DNA of 64,000 nucleotides from UBA6168 sp965222975. Lineage in GTDB: Bacteria > Bacteroidota > Bacteroidia > Chitinophagales > Saprospiraceae. How positions within the stretch are numbered: the stretch's first letter is position 1; each line of letters begins with the position of its first letter. Positions 28,494-36,575 of this stretch are shown here, one piece after another. The translations under genes and the position numbers were made by a program. The DNA is taken from positions 1 to 64,000 of the forward strand of contig CBDCVJ010000078.1 in the NCBI GenBank assembly GCA_965222975.1, read 5' to 3'. The notes beneath the pieces are model-generated. The model ran no database searches and was not told the DNA's origin. It worked only from the letters and a program-made list of their open reading frames with translations.

Positions 28494-28949
28494 GAAAACC
28501 TATTTATAGACATTCACTTTCTAAGTGGCATCTTTACATGAATTCATGGTTCGAGAAAAAGTGGGCCTTACTGTTCTTCCTTGTATTTCAGCAGGTTGAA
28601 ATATTTTTGTTTGTGCTGAAAAAACCGTGATTTGGGTGTATTAATTTTCATTAGATAAAAATGATAAACCGGAATCCATTCCGCTCTATAAAATATAGTC
28701 TCCTTAGGATGATGAGGAACTCACAAACCCACTCTCTTGATGTATTAAAATTGCATCGATTAAGTCAGGTAAAAGCCCTCTACCCTGTCCTTTATCAGCC
28801 CTCCTGTCGGAAACCTGACCCAGAATTACCCATTCTGTGTCAGGCCATCATACCGATTTCACATAATAAACTAGGCATTGAAGAAGGGTCGGCAATGGAA
28901 CTGCCACCAGAACTGATAGGAATGCCTGCGAGTACTTTTCTTAGGGTAA
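28494..28949. other. Intergenic, no supported gene
   Basis: This stretch lies between the Usp remnant and the end of the permease-regulator gene. A 111-codon plus-strand frame at 28661-28996 is open but has no recognisable motif and runs into the end of the opposite gene; I do not call it. It may contain decayed remains of the Usp gene. Confidence 0.5.
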
Positions 28950-30431
28950 TCATTTCACCACATGCACCCTCCTTGCCAAATCAACCGGGATTTTAATAGC
29001 TTTTCCCGCCTGTTCTACAACCACAAAACCATTTCCTTTATTTTTAACAGAAAACAAAGCTTCAGGCAGTAGCCCCAATTGCCACAGGCGGGCAGTCACA
29101 TGCTCGCTGCTCTGCTTGGCGGCAATTTTACCTTGTTGTAAAAGATCAAGCTGCATCAATGAAAAGGCAGGTAAGCCCCGCCGGGCGGGTATCGGCGAAC
29201 CATGTGGGTCGGTGGTCGGGAAGCCAAGCTTCCGGTCCACTTCGTCCAAAATTTCATCGGTGAGCAAATGCTCGTATTTTTCTGCATCCTCGTGTATCTG
29301 TTCAGCGTTCAGGCCGACCTCATTGGCGAGGTAGGTTTCCCAGAGGCGGTGCGCCCGCACTAGGCGGCGAGCCTCTTCCTTGCCTTTTTCGGTCAGGACC
29401 AATTTGCTCTTTTCCAACCAGCCCTTACTTCGTAAAATAGAAAGTTGTTGTTGGAGGATGGTTTTATTGAAGCCGAGATTCTTTAGTAGGTTGTCCAAGT
29501 TAAGTTGTTCCCGCTGCTGCAACCGGAACGCCTGCTTGAGGGTGTCTTCCAAATGGATTTTCTCCTGTAATTTCCTTCTTTGGAAAAATCGGAACACCAA
29601 TCCTTTTTTTGGCGAAAAGAAGGCTGCTAAAAGGTAAAACAAAGTAGCTGCAACTGCCATAGCAGGCCCCGGCGGCATTTCCAGCAGCATGGCCATTATC
29701 ATGCCCGCAAGCGATGATAGCAACCCAAAAACCGCTGCAATGACCAGCACTCTGTGCAGCCTGTCGGATAGCAAAAGTGCTGTAGAAGCTGGGGTGATGA
29801 GCATGGCCACTACCAATATAACACCTACTGTGGATAGCGAAGCAACCACCGCAAACGACAATAACAACATTAAAAAATAATGGATGGTAGATGAGGATAT
29901 ACCCATGGTTTCTGCTATTACGGGCTGGAAAGTGGTAATGAACAAATAGCGGTAAAAAATGGCCACACTGAGCAGTACATATATGGTGATCGCTAAGGTC
30001 AGATAAAGGTCTTCATTGGCTACGCCGAGCACATTTCCAAAAAGAAAATCTTTCAAGTCGAGATGGGCGCCGGGCATACGGCTAACCCTCGATATGCCGA
30101 TCACTCCGAGGGAAAACATTGCTGTGAACACAATGCCGATGGCCGCATCGTTTTTTGTTTTCACATTTCGTTGTATCCACGTAATGATAAGCGCCGTCAG
30201 CAGGCCTGCGACCGTTGCCCAGCCAAAATAACCCAACGCAGTACCCATCCCCAATACATAGGCCACCACCACCCCCGGCAATATGGCATGCGACAGGGCA
30301 TCACCAATCAAAGCCATATTTCTCAAAACAATAAAGCAACCTAAGATGCCACACATCACCCCGACCATGCAGGAGGCGGCAAGAGCACGTAAGGCCCAAG
30401 GCTCGGAAAGGTGTTGGAAGAGTTCGGTCAT
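28950..30431 (-). CDS. Metal ABC transporter permease fused to MntR/DtxR-like regulator
   Basis: A 493-residue fusion. Residues 1-275 are a ZnuB/MntB-type permease with about eight helices (NMALIGDALSHAILPGVV, STVGVILVVAMLITPAST). A winged helix (about 292-350), a dimerisation/metal-binding domain (about 355-405) and a FeoA/SH3-like tail (about 418-490) follow, as in DtxR/MntR. Compared by eye with Bacillus MntR, ligands D8, H77, E99, E102 and H103 seem kept (D296, H361, E384, E387, H388), while E11 is K299. The start at 30431 is chosen because the upstream open frame is Arg/His-rich and unlike the family. No partner ATPase or binding protein is nearby. The substrate is probably Mn, Fe or Zn. 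Confidence 0.88.
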   Translation of the reverse strand: MTELFQHLSEPWALRALAASCMVGVMCGILGCFIVLRNMALIGDALSHAILPGVVVAYVLGMGTALGYFGWATVAGLLTALIITWIQRNVKTKNDAAIGIVFTAMFSLGVIGISRVSRMPGAHLDLKDFLFGNVLGVANEDLYLTLAITIYVLLSVAIFYRYLFITTFQPVIAETMGISSSTIHYFLMLLLSFAVVASLSTVGVILVVAMLITPASTALLLSDRLHRVLVIAAVFGLLSSLAGMIMAMLLEMPPGPAMAVAATLFYLLAAFFSPKKGLVFRFFQRRKLQEKIHLEDTLKQAFRLQQREQLNLDNLLKNLGFNKTILQQQLSILRSKGWLEKSKLVLTEKGKEEARRLVRAHRLWETYLANEVGLNAEQIHEDAEKYEHLLTDEILDEVDRKLGFPTTDPHGSPIPARRGLPAFSLMQLDLLQQGKIAAKQSSEHVTARLWQLGLLPEALFSVKNKGNGFVVVEQAGKAIKIPVDLARRVHVVK

Positions 30432-30535
30432 GTTGTCACGGTTTATCAGTTTATCGGTTTGTCGGTTTAAGGATGCTGCAGCCTGTCCGAGGATTGTTGC
30501 CGATACACCATTATACCAATACACCGATATACCGT

Positions 30536-31531
30536 CTAACTCAAATCTATCTCCGTATTGTCGCCAATATTGAGGCTTTGGCGGAATCCTTTTATGGAAG
30601 TGTCGTTGCCGATGACGGAGTTTTTCAGTGCTACTTCTTTGAGCGAAGCATAATTGCCGATAATGGAATTTTGGACAATGGAAGAATCGATTTTTACGTT
30701 GCTGCCGATGGTAGCATGTGGCCCGACTATCGAATTGACGATCTCGCAATGTTTACCAATGCTCACGGGGTGAATGACTATAGAATTGTTATATTCAGGC
30801 AGATCGTAAGAAGCATAGCCTTCCTTGTCGAGGAGAGTAGCATTGGTCTTGAGGAGCGTTTCTTTCTTCCCGCAGTCGTACCAGTTATCCACTTCTATGG
30901 CTGTGAATGGAATGTCTTTTTCGATCATTCGCATCAGTGCATCGGTCAAGGAGAATTCACCTTCCGTTTTAATGTTTTTTTGGATGTTGTCCTCCAACAT
31001 ATCAAGCAAGGTATCCACTTCCTTGATGCGGTAAAGGCCAACGATGGCCAAGTTCGATTTGGGGATTTTGGGTTTTTCAACCACTCTTTTGACCTTGCCT
31101 TCGAGGTCGAACTCAACGATGCCGAACCCACCTGGAACATCCACTTTTTTAATGGCAAAACAAGAAGTGGGACACTCGATCATTTTCCCAAAGTCCATTT
31201 CCACCAGCGTGTCACCAAAATAGATGAACAGGTCATCTGCCCCCTGTAATAGGTCTTTGGCTGTGTAAATGGCATGCCCCGTCCCGAATCGCTGATCTTG
31301 CGTGATGAATTCTTTTTTCAGTTCAGGATATTTCAACTCAATGTAGCCCTTGATCTTTTCGCCCAGATAACCAATGACAAAAATGAATTCCTCCACGCCC
31401 GCCTTTTGTAGATTGTCGAGGATATAGGAAATGATGGGTTTCCCAGCAACCGGGATCAGCGGTTTGGGTTGTGTGTAAGTGAGGGGTCGCAGTTGCGTGC
31501 CCGCCCCAGCGACGGGTATGATAGCTTTCAT
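30536..31531 (-). CDS. Sugar-1-phosphate nucleotidyltransferase
   Basis: A 331-residue enzyme starting MKAIIPVAGAGTQLRPLTY, the nucleotide-binding signature of the NTP_transferase family, followed by QPKPLIPVAGKPII and the catalytic-region segment GDTLVEMDF. The C-terminus (about 245-331) shows hexapeptide-like repeats (IGKHCEIVNSIVGPHATIGS, NSIIGNYASLKEVALKNSVI), that is, a left-handed beta helix. It activates a sugar phosphate to an NDP-sugar for cell-surface glycans; the exact nucleotide and sugar are not certain. The ATG at 31531 is chosen by homology over an in-frame upstream Met. Confidence 0.88.
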   Translation of the reverse strand: MKAIIPVAGAGTQLRPLTYTQPKPLIPVAGKPIISYILDNLQKAGVEEFIFVIGYLGEKIKGYIELKYPELKKEFITQDQRFGTGHAIYTAKDLLQGADDLFIYFGDTLVEMDFGKMIECPTSCFAIKKVDVPGGFGIVEFDLEGKVKRVVEKPKIPKSNLAIVGLYRIKEVDTLLDMLEDNIQKNIKTEGEFSLTDALMRMIEKDIPFTAIEVDNWYDCGKKETLLKTNATLLDKEGYASYDLPEYNNSIVIHPVSIGKHCEIVNSIVGPHATIGSNVKIDSSIVQNSIIGNYASLKEVALKNSVIGNDTSIKGFRQSLNIGDNTEIDLS

Positions 31532-31770
31532 GCGATTGGATGTTGGTGAATGGCTCTTAGTCAAAAGCCCTAGCCTGATTCTCCATTTTAATCTGCCCGA
31601 AAGAATAGCAGTTAAGGAAACCACAAATGTAGAAATATTGGGTAAGGGCACGCTCTTGCTTAGGGCAATATTTGAAAAAAAGACATTCACAAGTTTCAAT
31701 TTTTTTTGAAAATAAACCTGTGCTTCGTAAACCACCTTCCATGTGCTTTGTTTTCTTGCGAACAAATCGA

Positions 31771-31895
31771 TACTGTTCAGCACGGAGAGAGAAAGAAGGG
31801 AAAATGAGATTTTTCCTTCTTTCTCTCTCCTAAGAGGCGGTTGTCTTTTTAGATAAATTTCCAACTTTCTAAAAAAACAACCCTGCTGAATAGTT
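31771..31895. repeat. Nested GA-rich palindrome in a divergent intergenic region
   Basis: A perfect 16-nt hairpin (GGAGAGAGAAAGAAGG at 31784-31799, complement at 31815-31830) lies inside weaker outer arms (ACTGTTCAGCACGG near 31772; CCCTGCTGAATAGT at 31881-31894). The outer-arm sequence CCCTGCTGAATAG recurs inverted at 41615-41628, also next to a GA-rich hairpin. The element lies between divergent genes and cannot be a simple terminator for either. Confidence 0.85.
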
Positions 31896-31910
31896 ACGAA
31901 AAATCAATCA

Positions 31911-32495
31911 ATGATCCTTTTAAAGCCGCCATCTAAGCTTCAAATAAAATCCATTCTAAAAAGAACGGAAGATGGAAAATTTTCCTACCCTGAGATTGGT
32001 CACTCCATTCATAATAAACATATCAAAGGATACGACAACGATTTCAACCGGATACGACTGGGGGAAGGAGAAGAGGTGTTCAACGCAGCCTGTGGCGCCA
32101 TCTGCACATGGAAGATGTTCCCTGGTGGTTGGGCTTGGATAGAACCAGCCCATGCTCCAATAGGGAAAGGCCAGAATGTGGTTATGATAGCCAAGGTCAT
32201 GGGGCTCTATTGGGTCAACACTTGCCGCATCGTTTATCTTCTGGACGAGACCGAACCCGTCCGAAGATATGGTTTTGCTTATGGCACTTTGGGTCAACAT
32301 GTTGAGCAGGGCGAGGAACTTTTCAGCATTGAGTGGTTGCCTGACGACTCGGTGTGGTACGTGCTAAGGGCCTACTCCAAGCCACGTTTTTGGTTGGCAA
32401 AATTGGGACATCCACTGGCAAGGCTATACCAACGGAAATTTGTGCGGGCATCACAACGGGCAATGGAAATTGAAATTGAGAAACTAAGAATTTAA
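31911..32495 (+). CDS. DUF1990 family protein
   Basis: A 194-residue soluble protein. The C-terminal half has the DUF1990 pattern: YGTLGQHVEQGEELFSIEW, DDSVWYVLRAYSKPRFWLAK, LGHPLARLYQRKFVRAS. The central ICTWKMFPGGWAWIEP also fits. The function of the family is unknown. It is followed after a few bases by a short YndJ-like membrane protein, a pairing also known from Bacillus, where yndJ is near a DUF1990 gene. Confidence 0.82.
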   Translation: MILLKPPSKLQIKSILKRTEDGKFSYPEIGHSIHNKHIKGYDNDFNRIRLGEGEEVFNAACGAICTWKMFPGGWAWIEPAHAPIGKGQNVVMIAKVMGLYWVNTCRIVYLLDETEPVRRYGFAYGTLGQHVEQGEELFSIEWLPDDSVWYVLRAYSKPRFWLAKLGHPLARLYQRKFVRASQRAMEIEIEKLRI

Positions 32496-32504
32496 GAAAA
32501 TGGA

Positions 32505-32888
32505 TTGGCTAAAGTAGCGGTCTATGGCCTACTCACAGGAGTATTGCTGGTAGCGGCAGGTATTATCGCATCACAAATGGGGGAAGGCTCAACACTGGAA
32601 AGTTTTACTGCCTGGTGGTTGGCATTGTCCGCTATATTGTTGGTATTTTTACAAATAAAAATAGCGCTGCAACGTGGCACACCCGCTAAAGTAGCTGTGT
32701 GTTTTGCCATAGCGAGCGCGGCAATGATCGGAGGTATGTTGCTGGCGGGACTGTACGGCATACGGCACATTTACCCTATTCCTAGTCTTGATATTCCGAT
32801 GATGCGGGCACTACATGGATCAGCGAATGCGCTTGGATTTGGGGCGTTTGCAGTGGTGGGGTGGTGGCTATATGTGAATGAAAAATAG
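32505..32888 (+). CDS. Short YndJ-like membrane protein
   Basis: A 127-residue protein with four hydrophobic segments. The C-terminal IPSLDIPMMRALHGSANALGFGAFAVVGWWL resembles the conserved end of YndJ proteins (motif HG-x-x-NALGF), which are usually longer. No ATG fits: the frame begins with TTG at 32505, while an ATG at 32500 is in another frame and stops after five codons. It may use TTG, be the surviving C-terminal part of a longer gene, or hide a frameshift. It lies nine bases after DUF1990 and is probably co-transcribed. Confidence 0.55.
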   Translation: MAKVAVYGLLTGVLLVAAGIIASQMGEGSTLESFTAWWLALSAILLVFLQIKIALQRGTPAKVAVCFAIASAAMIGGMLLAGLYGIRHIYPIPSLDIPMMRALHGSANALGFGAFAVVGWWLYVNEK

Positions 32889-33049
32889 AAATAACTCGAA
32901 AAATTATGACGAAATTTATTGAGCCGCTACTCCTAACTAGTCTGGTATTTTAGGCCGAAAAATAGGAAGCGTTATCAGGATGGTGAAAGGTTGCAGGTCA
33001 CTACCTAAATTGCCATAGAATCATGGATTTTTAACCAAACACAATATTA

Positions 33050-36000
33050 ATGAACTTACTTTCCAATCTTTTTAAAAAAGCCAAACTGGTTGCCTTACTA
33101 TTGATGAGTTTGTTTTTGCTTGAAAATATAGTTGCTCAACAACAGAACGTACAAGGGGCACAAACACTCCAAGCCCATTTCAGAGGTAAGACAAAGCCAC
33201 TCCGTGACCTCGTTCCAATGCCCGGTACCGATCCAGCAAAACGAAGTCTTCAGAAGGCCAATAAACCAAAGTTCACACCCCCTAATTTTATCAACTGGCG
33301 ACGACAGCCCAAAGTAAATATGGATGCCCAACCCAAAGAAGTTGACCCTGTGCGCCAAATTGATGATCTTTCCAAGTCAAGTACCCTAATTGAACCAACC
33401 CTTGTTTTTGAAGGAATATCAGAAGCAGAGGGAGATGCTGGGGTGCCAGACACCAATGGCGATGTCAGCCCTGAGCATTATTTCCAGATCGTCAATGCTT
33501 CCTGGTTTCGGATTTGGAACAAGGAGGGCATCCCGCTCACCCCCGTGACTAGCGCTAATACGATCTGGAGCCAGATTAACCAACAGTCTTTCTCCGACCC
33601 GCTCGTGCTTTGGGATGAAGAGGCAGGACGCTGGTTGTTGACGGATCTGGCAAACATTAATGTTGTCCTGTATGGGGTGTCGGAAACCTCCGACCCGATG
33701 GGTGCTTGGTATCTTTATACGCTCAATACACCTGCATTTGCTGATTACCCGAAATATGGCATCTGGCCAAATGCTTATTTGTTGACCATTAATGAAGGCC
33801 AAGGGAGCTATCCAGTGTACGTTCTGAACCGCCAACAAATGCTGGCAGGAGCGGGCACTGTGGATGTGCAGCGAATCGAAATCCCTGGAATAAATGGTGG
33901 TTTTCCCTCTGCAACACCGATGGATTGGAACAGCCCGTTGTCGCCGCCATCCGATGAGATATTTGTCGCCCGGTTGAATGACGATGCGTGGGGCAATGGC
34001 AATGCCTCCGATCAAATTGAAGTGTGGACAATCAATGTTGATTGGGATACTCCTGCAAATTCAACTGCCTCTATGCTAGCTTTGCCAACGGCTGCTTATG
34101 ACAGTGATGGTTGCTCTGTAGGAGGTGGAGCTGATTTCCAATGCATACCCCAACCCGGCACAGTACAAGGAATTGATGGTATCATGACTGTGATTATGCA
34201 CAACATCAGTTATTGGAATTACGGAACACATGAAAGTGCCGCCCTTACTTTTTCCGTAGATGCTGGGGGCGACGTGGCTGGCATCCGTTGGATGGAACTG
34301 CGCCGTGAGCCGGGTAGCGATTGGACCGTCTACCAGGAAGGGACATTTTCCCCAAATAATGATGAACACCGCTTCATAGGTGGCATTGCCATTAATGGAA
34401 AAGGGGATATTGGATTGGCCTATTCCGTTTCTGGTGAAAACACTTTCCCGTCGCTCCGCTACACTGGGCGGCGGGCAGGCGACCCTCTTGGGGAAATGAC
34501 CTTAGATGAATTTGAATTTGCCGAAGGTACAGGTGTTAGAAGCATTGACCGTTTTGGCGATTATGCCAAAATGTCCGTTGACCCTGTGGACGGTTCGTTT
34601 TGGTTTACCAGCGAATATGTACTGGCGGACGGAAGTTTCAGCACTAAAATTGTCAATTTCTCCCTCAGACGGGACACCTTGGATATTGGCCCTATCTCTT
34701 TGGATGCTCCGCAAGACGCTCCAGACCTGACCAATAGCGAACCTGTTACAGCTACCGTGCGAAACTTGGGGCTGGAACCTGCTACCAATATCACGGTTGG
34801 GTATGTTTTTGAAAATGGCACGCCTGTTAGCGAATCTGCCGTCATCGACACATTGCAACCAGACAGTATTTATACCCATACATTCGGAACGACAGTGGAT
34901 ATGTCAGTAGTCGGAGAATATCAATTTCAAATATTCGCCAAATTTGCCGAAGACCAAAACGAGCGGAACGACACCTTGCGCAGGGTACGGAGAAAACTAC
35001 CCCGGTTCGATGCGGGCATTGTCAATATAGAAGGGTTGGATGGCGTGTTGTGCGATTCATTTACAACGGCAATCATTTCATTGGAAAATTTTGGGACTGA
35101 AAACCTTACTTCCGTTACCATTGAATATCAATTGAATAGTGGAGCAACTCAAAATATAGACTGGACAGGTAACCTGCCGACCGGAGAGGTAACCACTGTC
35201 AACATCTCCCTGAACCCACTCGTATCGGGTACTAACCAATTGACCATCAATACCTTGGACCCTAACGGGATGACAGATGAAATTCCTTCCAATGATGGTA
35301 ATGCAAGGGGTTTTCAAGTGTTGTTGGGTGGAGTAGAGATCAGCTTCTCTCTCTCTTTGGATTTCTTTTCCCAAGAAACTTCATGGCAGTTGACCGATGC
35401 TTCCTCCAATATTCTTTTTTCTGGTGGCACCTATCCTGGTCAACCTTTTGAAACCATCAATGAGGATTGGTGCGTAGCAGAAGGAGCCTGTTATACTTTT
35501 ACCATTTTTGATAGCTATGGTGACGGGTTGCAAACGCCTTTTGGGCAGAATGGCAGTTATAACATTCAGGATGATGAAGGCAATGTATTGGCATCCATCA
35601 TAAACGTGAACTTTGGCTATCAAGAAGACAATGTGTTCTGCGTTCAATTTCCCTGCAACCTTGCCGCCGATTTTGATGTGACCCCCGAAGGTACTTCCAA
35701 TAGCGATGATGGAGCCATTTTAATTTCTGTAACATCGGGCGTTTCTCCCTTTAGCTTTAGTATAGATGGGGGAGCAACCTCTCAACTCAATTCCTTATTT
35801 GAAAACCTCGGTGGTGGGGTCTACGATGTTGTTGTGACAGATGCCAATGGATGTGTAATTGAACAGGAGGTAACAGTGGAAACGCTGGTAGCTGCCAATG
35901 ACCAACATCGGGAATATTCTATTAAGGTTTTTCCAAACCCCTCAGAATCTGGGGCATTTTGGCTGGAAGTAAAAGGACTAAAAGGCTTGTACCCATTGTT

Positions 36001-36172
36001 GGAACTACAAGTGGTAGATGCCATTGGCCGACCAGTTTTATATGAAACATTAAATTCGGTGGATGGCCACCATAAGGGATTGGTTTCACTTTACAACTAC
36101 CCGGCGGGGGTTTACTATATTCGTATCAAGGATGAAAAAATAAACGAACTGGTTAAAATCGTTCGCTTATAA
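33050..36172 (+). CDS. Large secreted T9SS cargo with CARDB-like and SprB-like domains
   Basis: A 1040-residue protein with an N-terminal signal peptide (about 1-29, ending ENIVAQQ). The N-terminal half (about 100-530) reads like a beta-propeller-type exported domain rich in Trp and Asp (NASWFRIWNKEG, ADYPKYGIWPNAYLL). CARDB-like immunoglobulin repeats follow (ATVRNLGLEPATNITVGYVF; ISLENFGTENLTSVTIEYQL), then an SprB-like repeat (ISVTSGVSPFSFSIDGG, VVVTDANGC). Last comes a T9SS type A sorting domain (VFPNPSESGAFWLEV, YPAGVYYIRIKD). It should be exported across the outer membrane and perhaps anchored at the surface. No enzymatic motif was found. A clear terminator follows. Confidence 0.85.
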   Translation: MNLLSNLFKKAKLVALLLMSLFLLENIVAQQQNVQGAQTLQAHFRGKTKPLRDLVPMPGTDPAKRSLQKANKPKFTPPNFINWRRQPKVNMDAQPKEVDPVRQIDDLSKSSTLIEPTLVFEGISEAEGDAGVPDTNGDVSPEHYFQIVNASWFRIWNKEGIPLTPVTSANTIWSQINQQSFSDPLVLWDEEAGRWLLTDLANINVVLYGVSETSDPMGAWYLYTLNTPAFADYPKYGIWPNAYLLTINEGQGSYPVYVLNRQQMLAGAGTVDVQRIEIPGINGGFPSATPMDWNSPLSPPSDEIFVARLNDDAWGNGNASDQIEVWTINVDWDTPANSTASMLALPTAAYDSDGCSVGGGADFQCIPQPGTVQGIDGIMTVIMHNISYWNYGTHESAALTFSVDAGGDVAGIRWMELRREPGSDWTVYQEGTFSPNNDEHRFIGGIAINGKGDIGLAYSVSGENTFPSLRYTGRRAGDPLGEMTLDEFEFAEGTGVRSIDRFGDYAKMSVDPVDGSFWFTSEYVLADGSFSTKIVNFSLRRDTLDIGPISLDAPQDAPDLTNSEPVTATVRNLGLEPATNITVGYVFENGTPVSESAVIDTLQPDSIYTHTFGTTVDMSVVGEYQFQIFAKFAEDQNERNDTLRRVRRKLPRFDAGIVNIEGLDGVLCDSFTTAIISLENFGTENLTSVTIEYQLNSGATQNIDWTGNLPTGEVTTVNISLNPLVSGTNQLTINTLDPNGMTDEIPSNDGNARGFQVLLGGVEISFSLSLDFFSQETSWQLTDASSNILFSGGTYPGQPFETINEDWCVAEGACYTFTIFDSYGDGLQTPFGQNGSYNIQDDEGNVLASIINVNFGYQEDNVFCVQFPCNLAADFDVTPEGTSNSDDGAILISVTSGVSPFSFSIDGGATSQLNSLFENLGGGVYDVVVTDANGCVIEQEVTVETLVAANDQHREYSIKVFPNPSESGAFWLEVKGLKGLYPLLELQVVDAIGRPVLYETLNSVDGHHKGLVSLYNYPAGVYYIRIKDEKINELVKIVRL

Positions 36173-36193
36173 TTCAGGATAAAAAATTTAGTG

Positions 36194-36235
36194 AAAAATG
36201 ATGGATTGCCTGCTTCTGCCAATCCATCATTTTTT
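36194..36235 (+). terminator. Intrinsic terminator after the T9SS cargo gene
   Basis: A perfect 15-nt stem (AAAAATGATGGATTG at 36194-36208, complement at 36220-36234) with an 11-nt loop and a T-rich end. It lies 22 bases after the stop and 22 before the Kunitz gene start, so the small gene probably has its own promoter or depends on read-through. Confidence 0.8.
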
Positions 36236-36257
36236 CCCATTTTCAACATCAGCTATT

Positions 36258-36527
36258 ATGAAACAATACTTAGCCATATTTATATTCTCCTTTTTACTCT
36301 TTGCATCGTATGCCTGCAACCGCAAATCGAACGGAAAGGCTGAAGAAACAAAGCTCCATGATAACTGTCTTTTAAAACATGATGCAGGGCCTTGCCGCAT
36401 GGCCATTAAGCGTTATTACTACGATTCGAAAGAAAAGAAATGCAAGGAGTTCATTTATGGCGGCTGCAAGGGAGTAGTTCCATTTGAAACTTTAGAAGAA
36501 TGTCAAAAAGGTTGTCAATGTGACTGA
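36258..36527 (+). CDS. Kunitz/BPTI-type protease inhibitor lipoprotein
   Basis: An 89-residue exported protein. A hydrophobic leader ends at Cys20 (FASYACNRKS), so it is probably lipidated. The rest is one Kunitz domain: Cys at 37, 46, 62, 70, 82 and 86 give spacings 9-16-8-12-4, against 9-16-8-13-4 in bovine pancreatic trypsin inhibitor. Signature segments GPCRMAIKRYYYD and EFIYGGCKG are present. The P1 residue after the second Cys is Arg47, which predicts inhibition of trypsin-like proteases. The loop before the fifth Cys is one residue short. Kunitz domains are mainly animal proteins and infrequent in bacteria. The start at 36258 is chosen because an upstream in-frame ATG at 36198 lies inside the terminator. 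Confidence 0.92.
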   Translation: MKQYLAIFIFSFLLFASYACNRKSNGKAEETKLHDNCLLKHDAGPCRMAIKRYYYDSKEKKCKEFIYGGCKGVVPFETLEECQKGCQCD

Positions 36528-36575
36528 TTGGATTGGAGGCAAGAAAACCTATCTTTGAAAAAAGGTGTCATTACT

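Noticed and set aside
28661..28996. 111-codon plus-strand open frame in a gap
   Set aside because: No recognisable motif, Pro/Ser/Leu-rich, runs into the end of an opposite gene. It could be real but I cannot support it.
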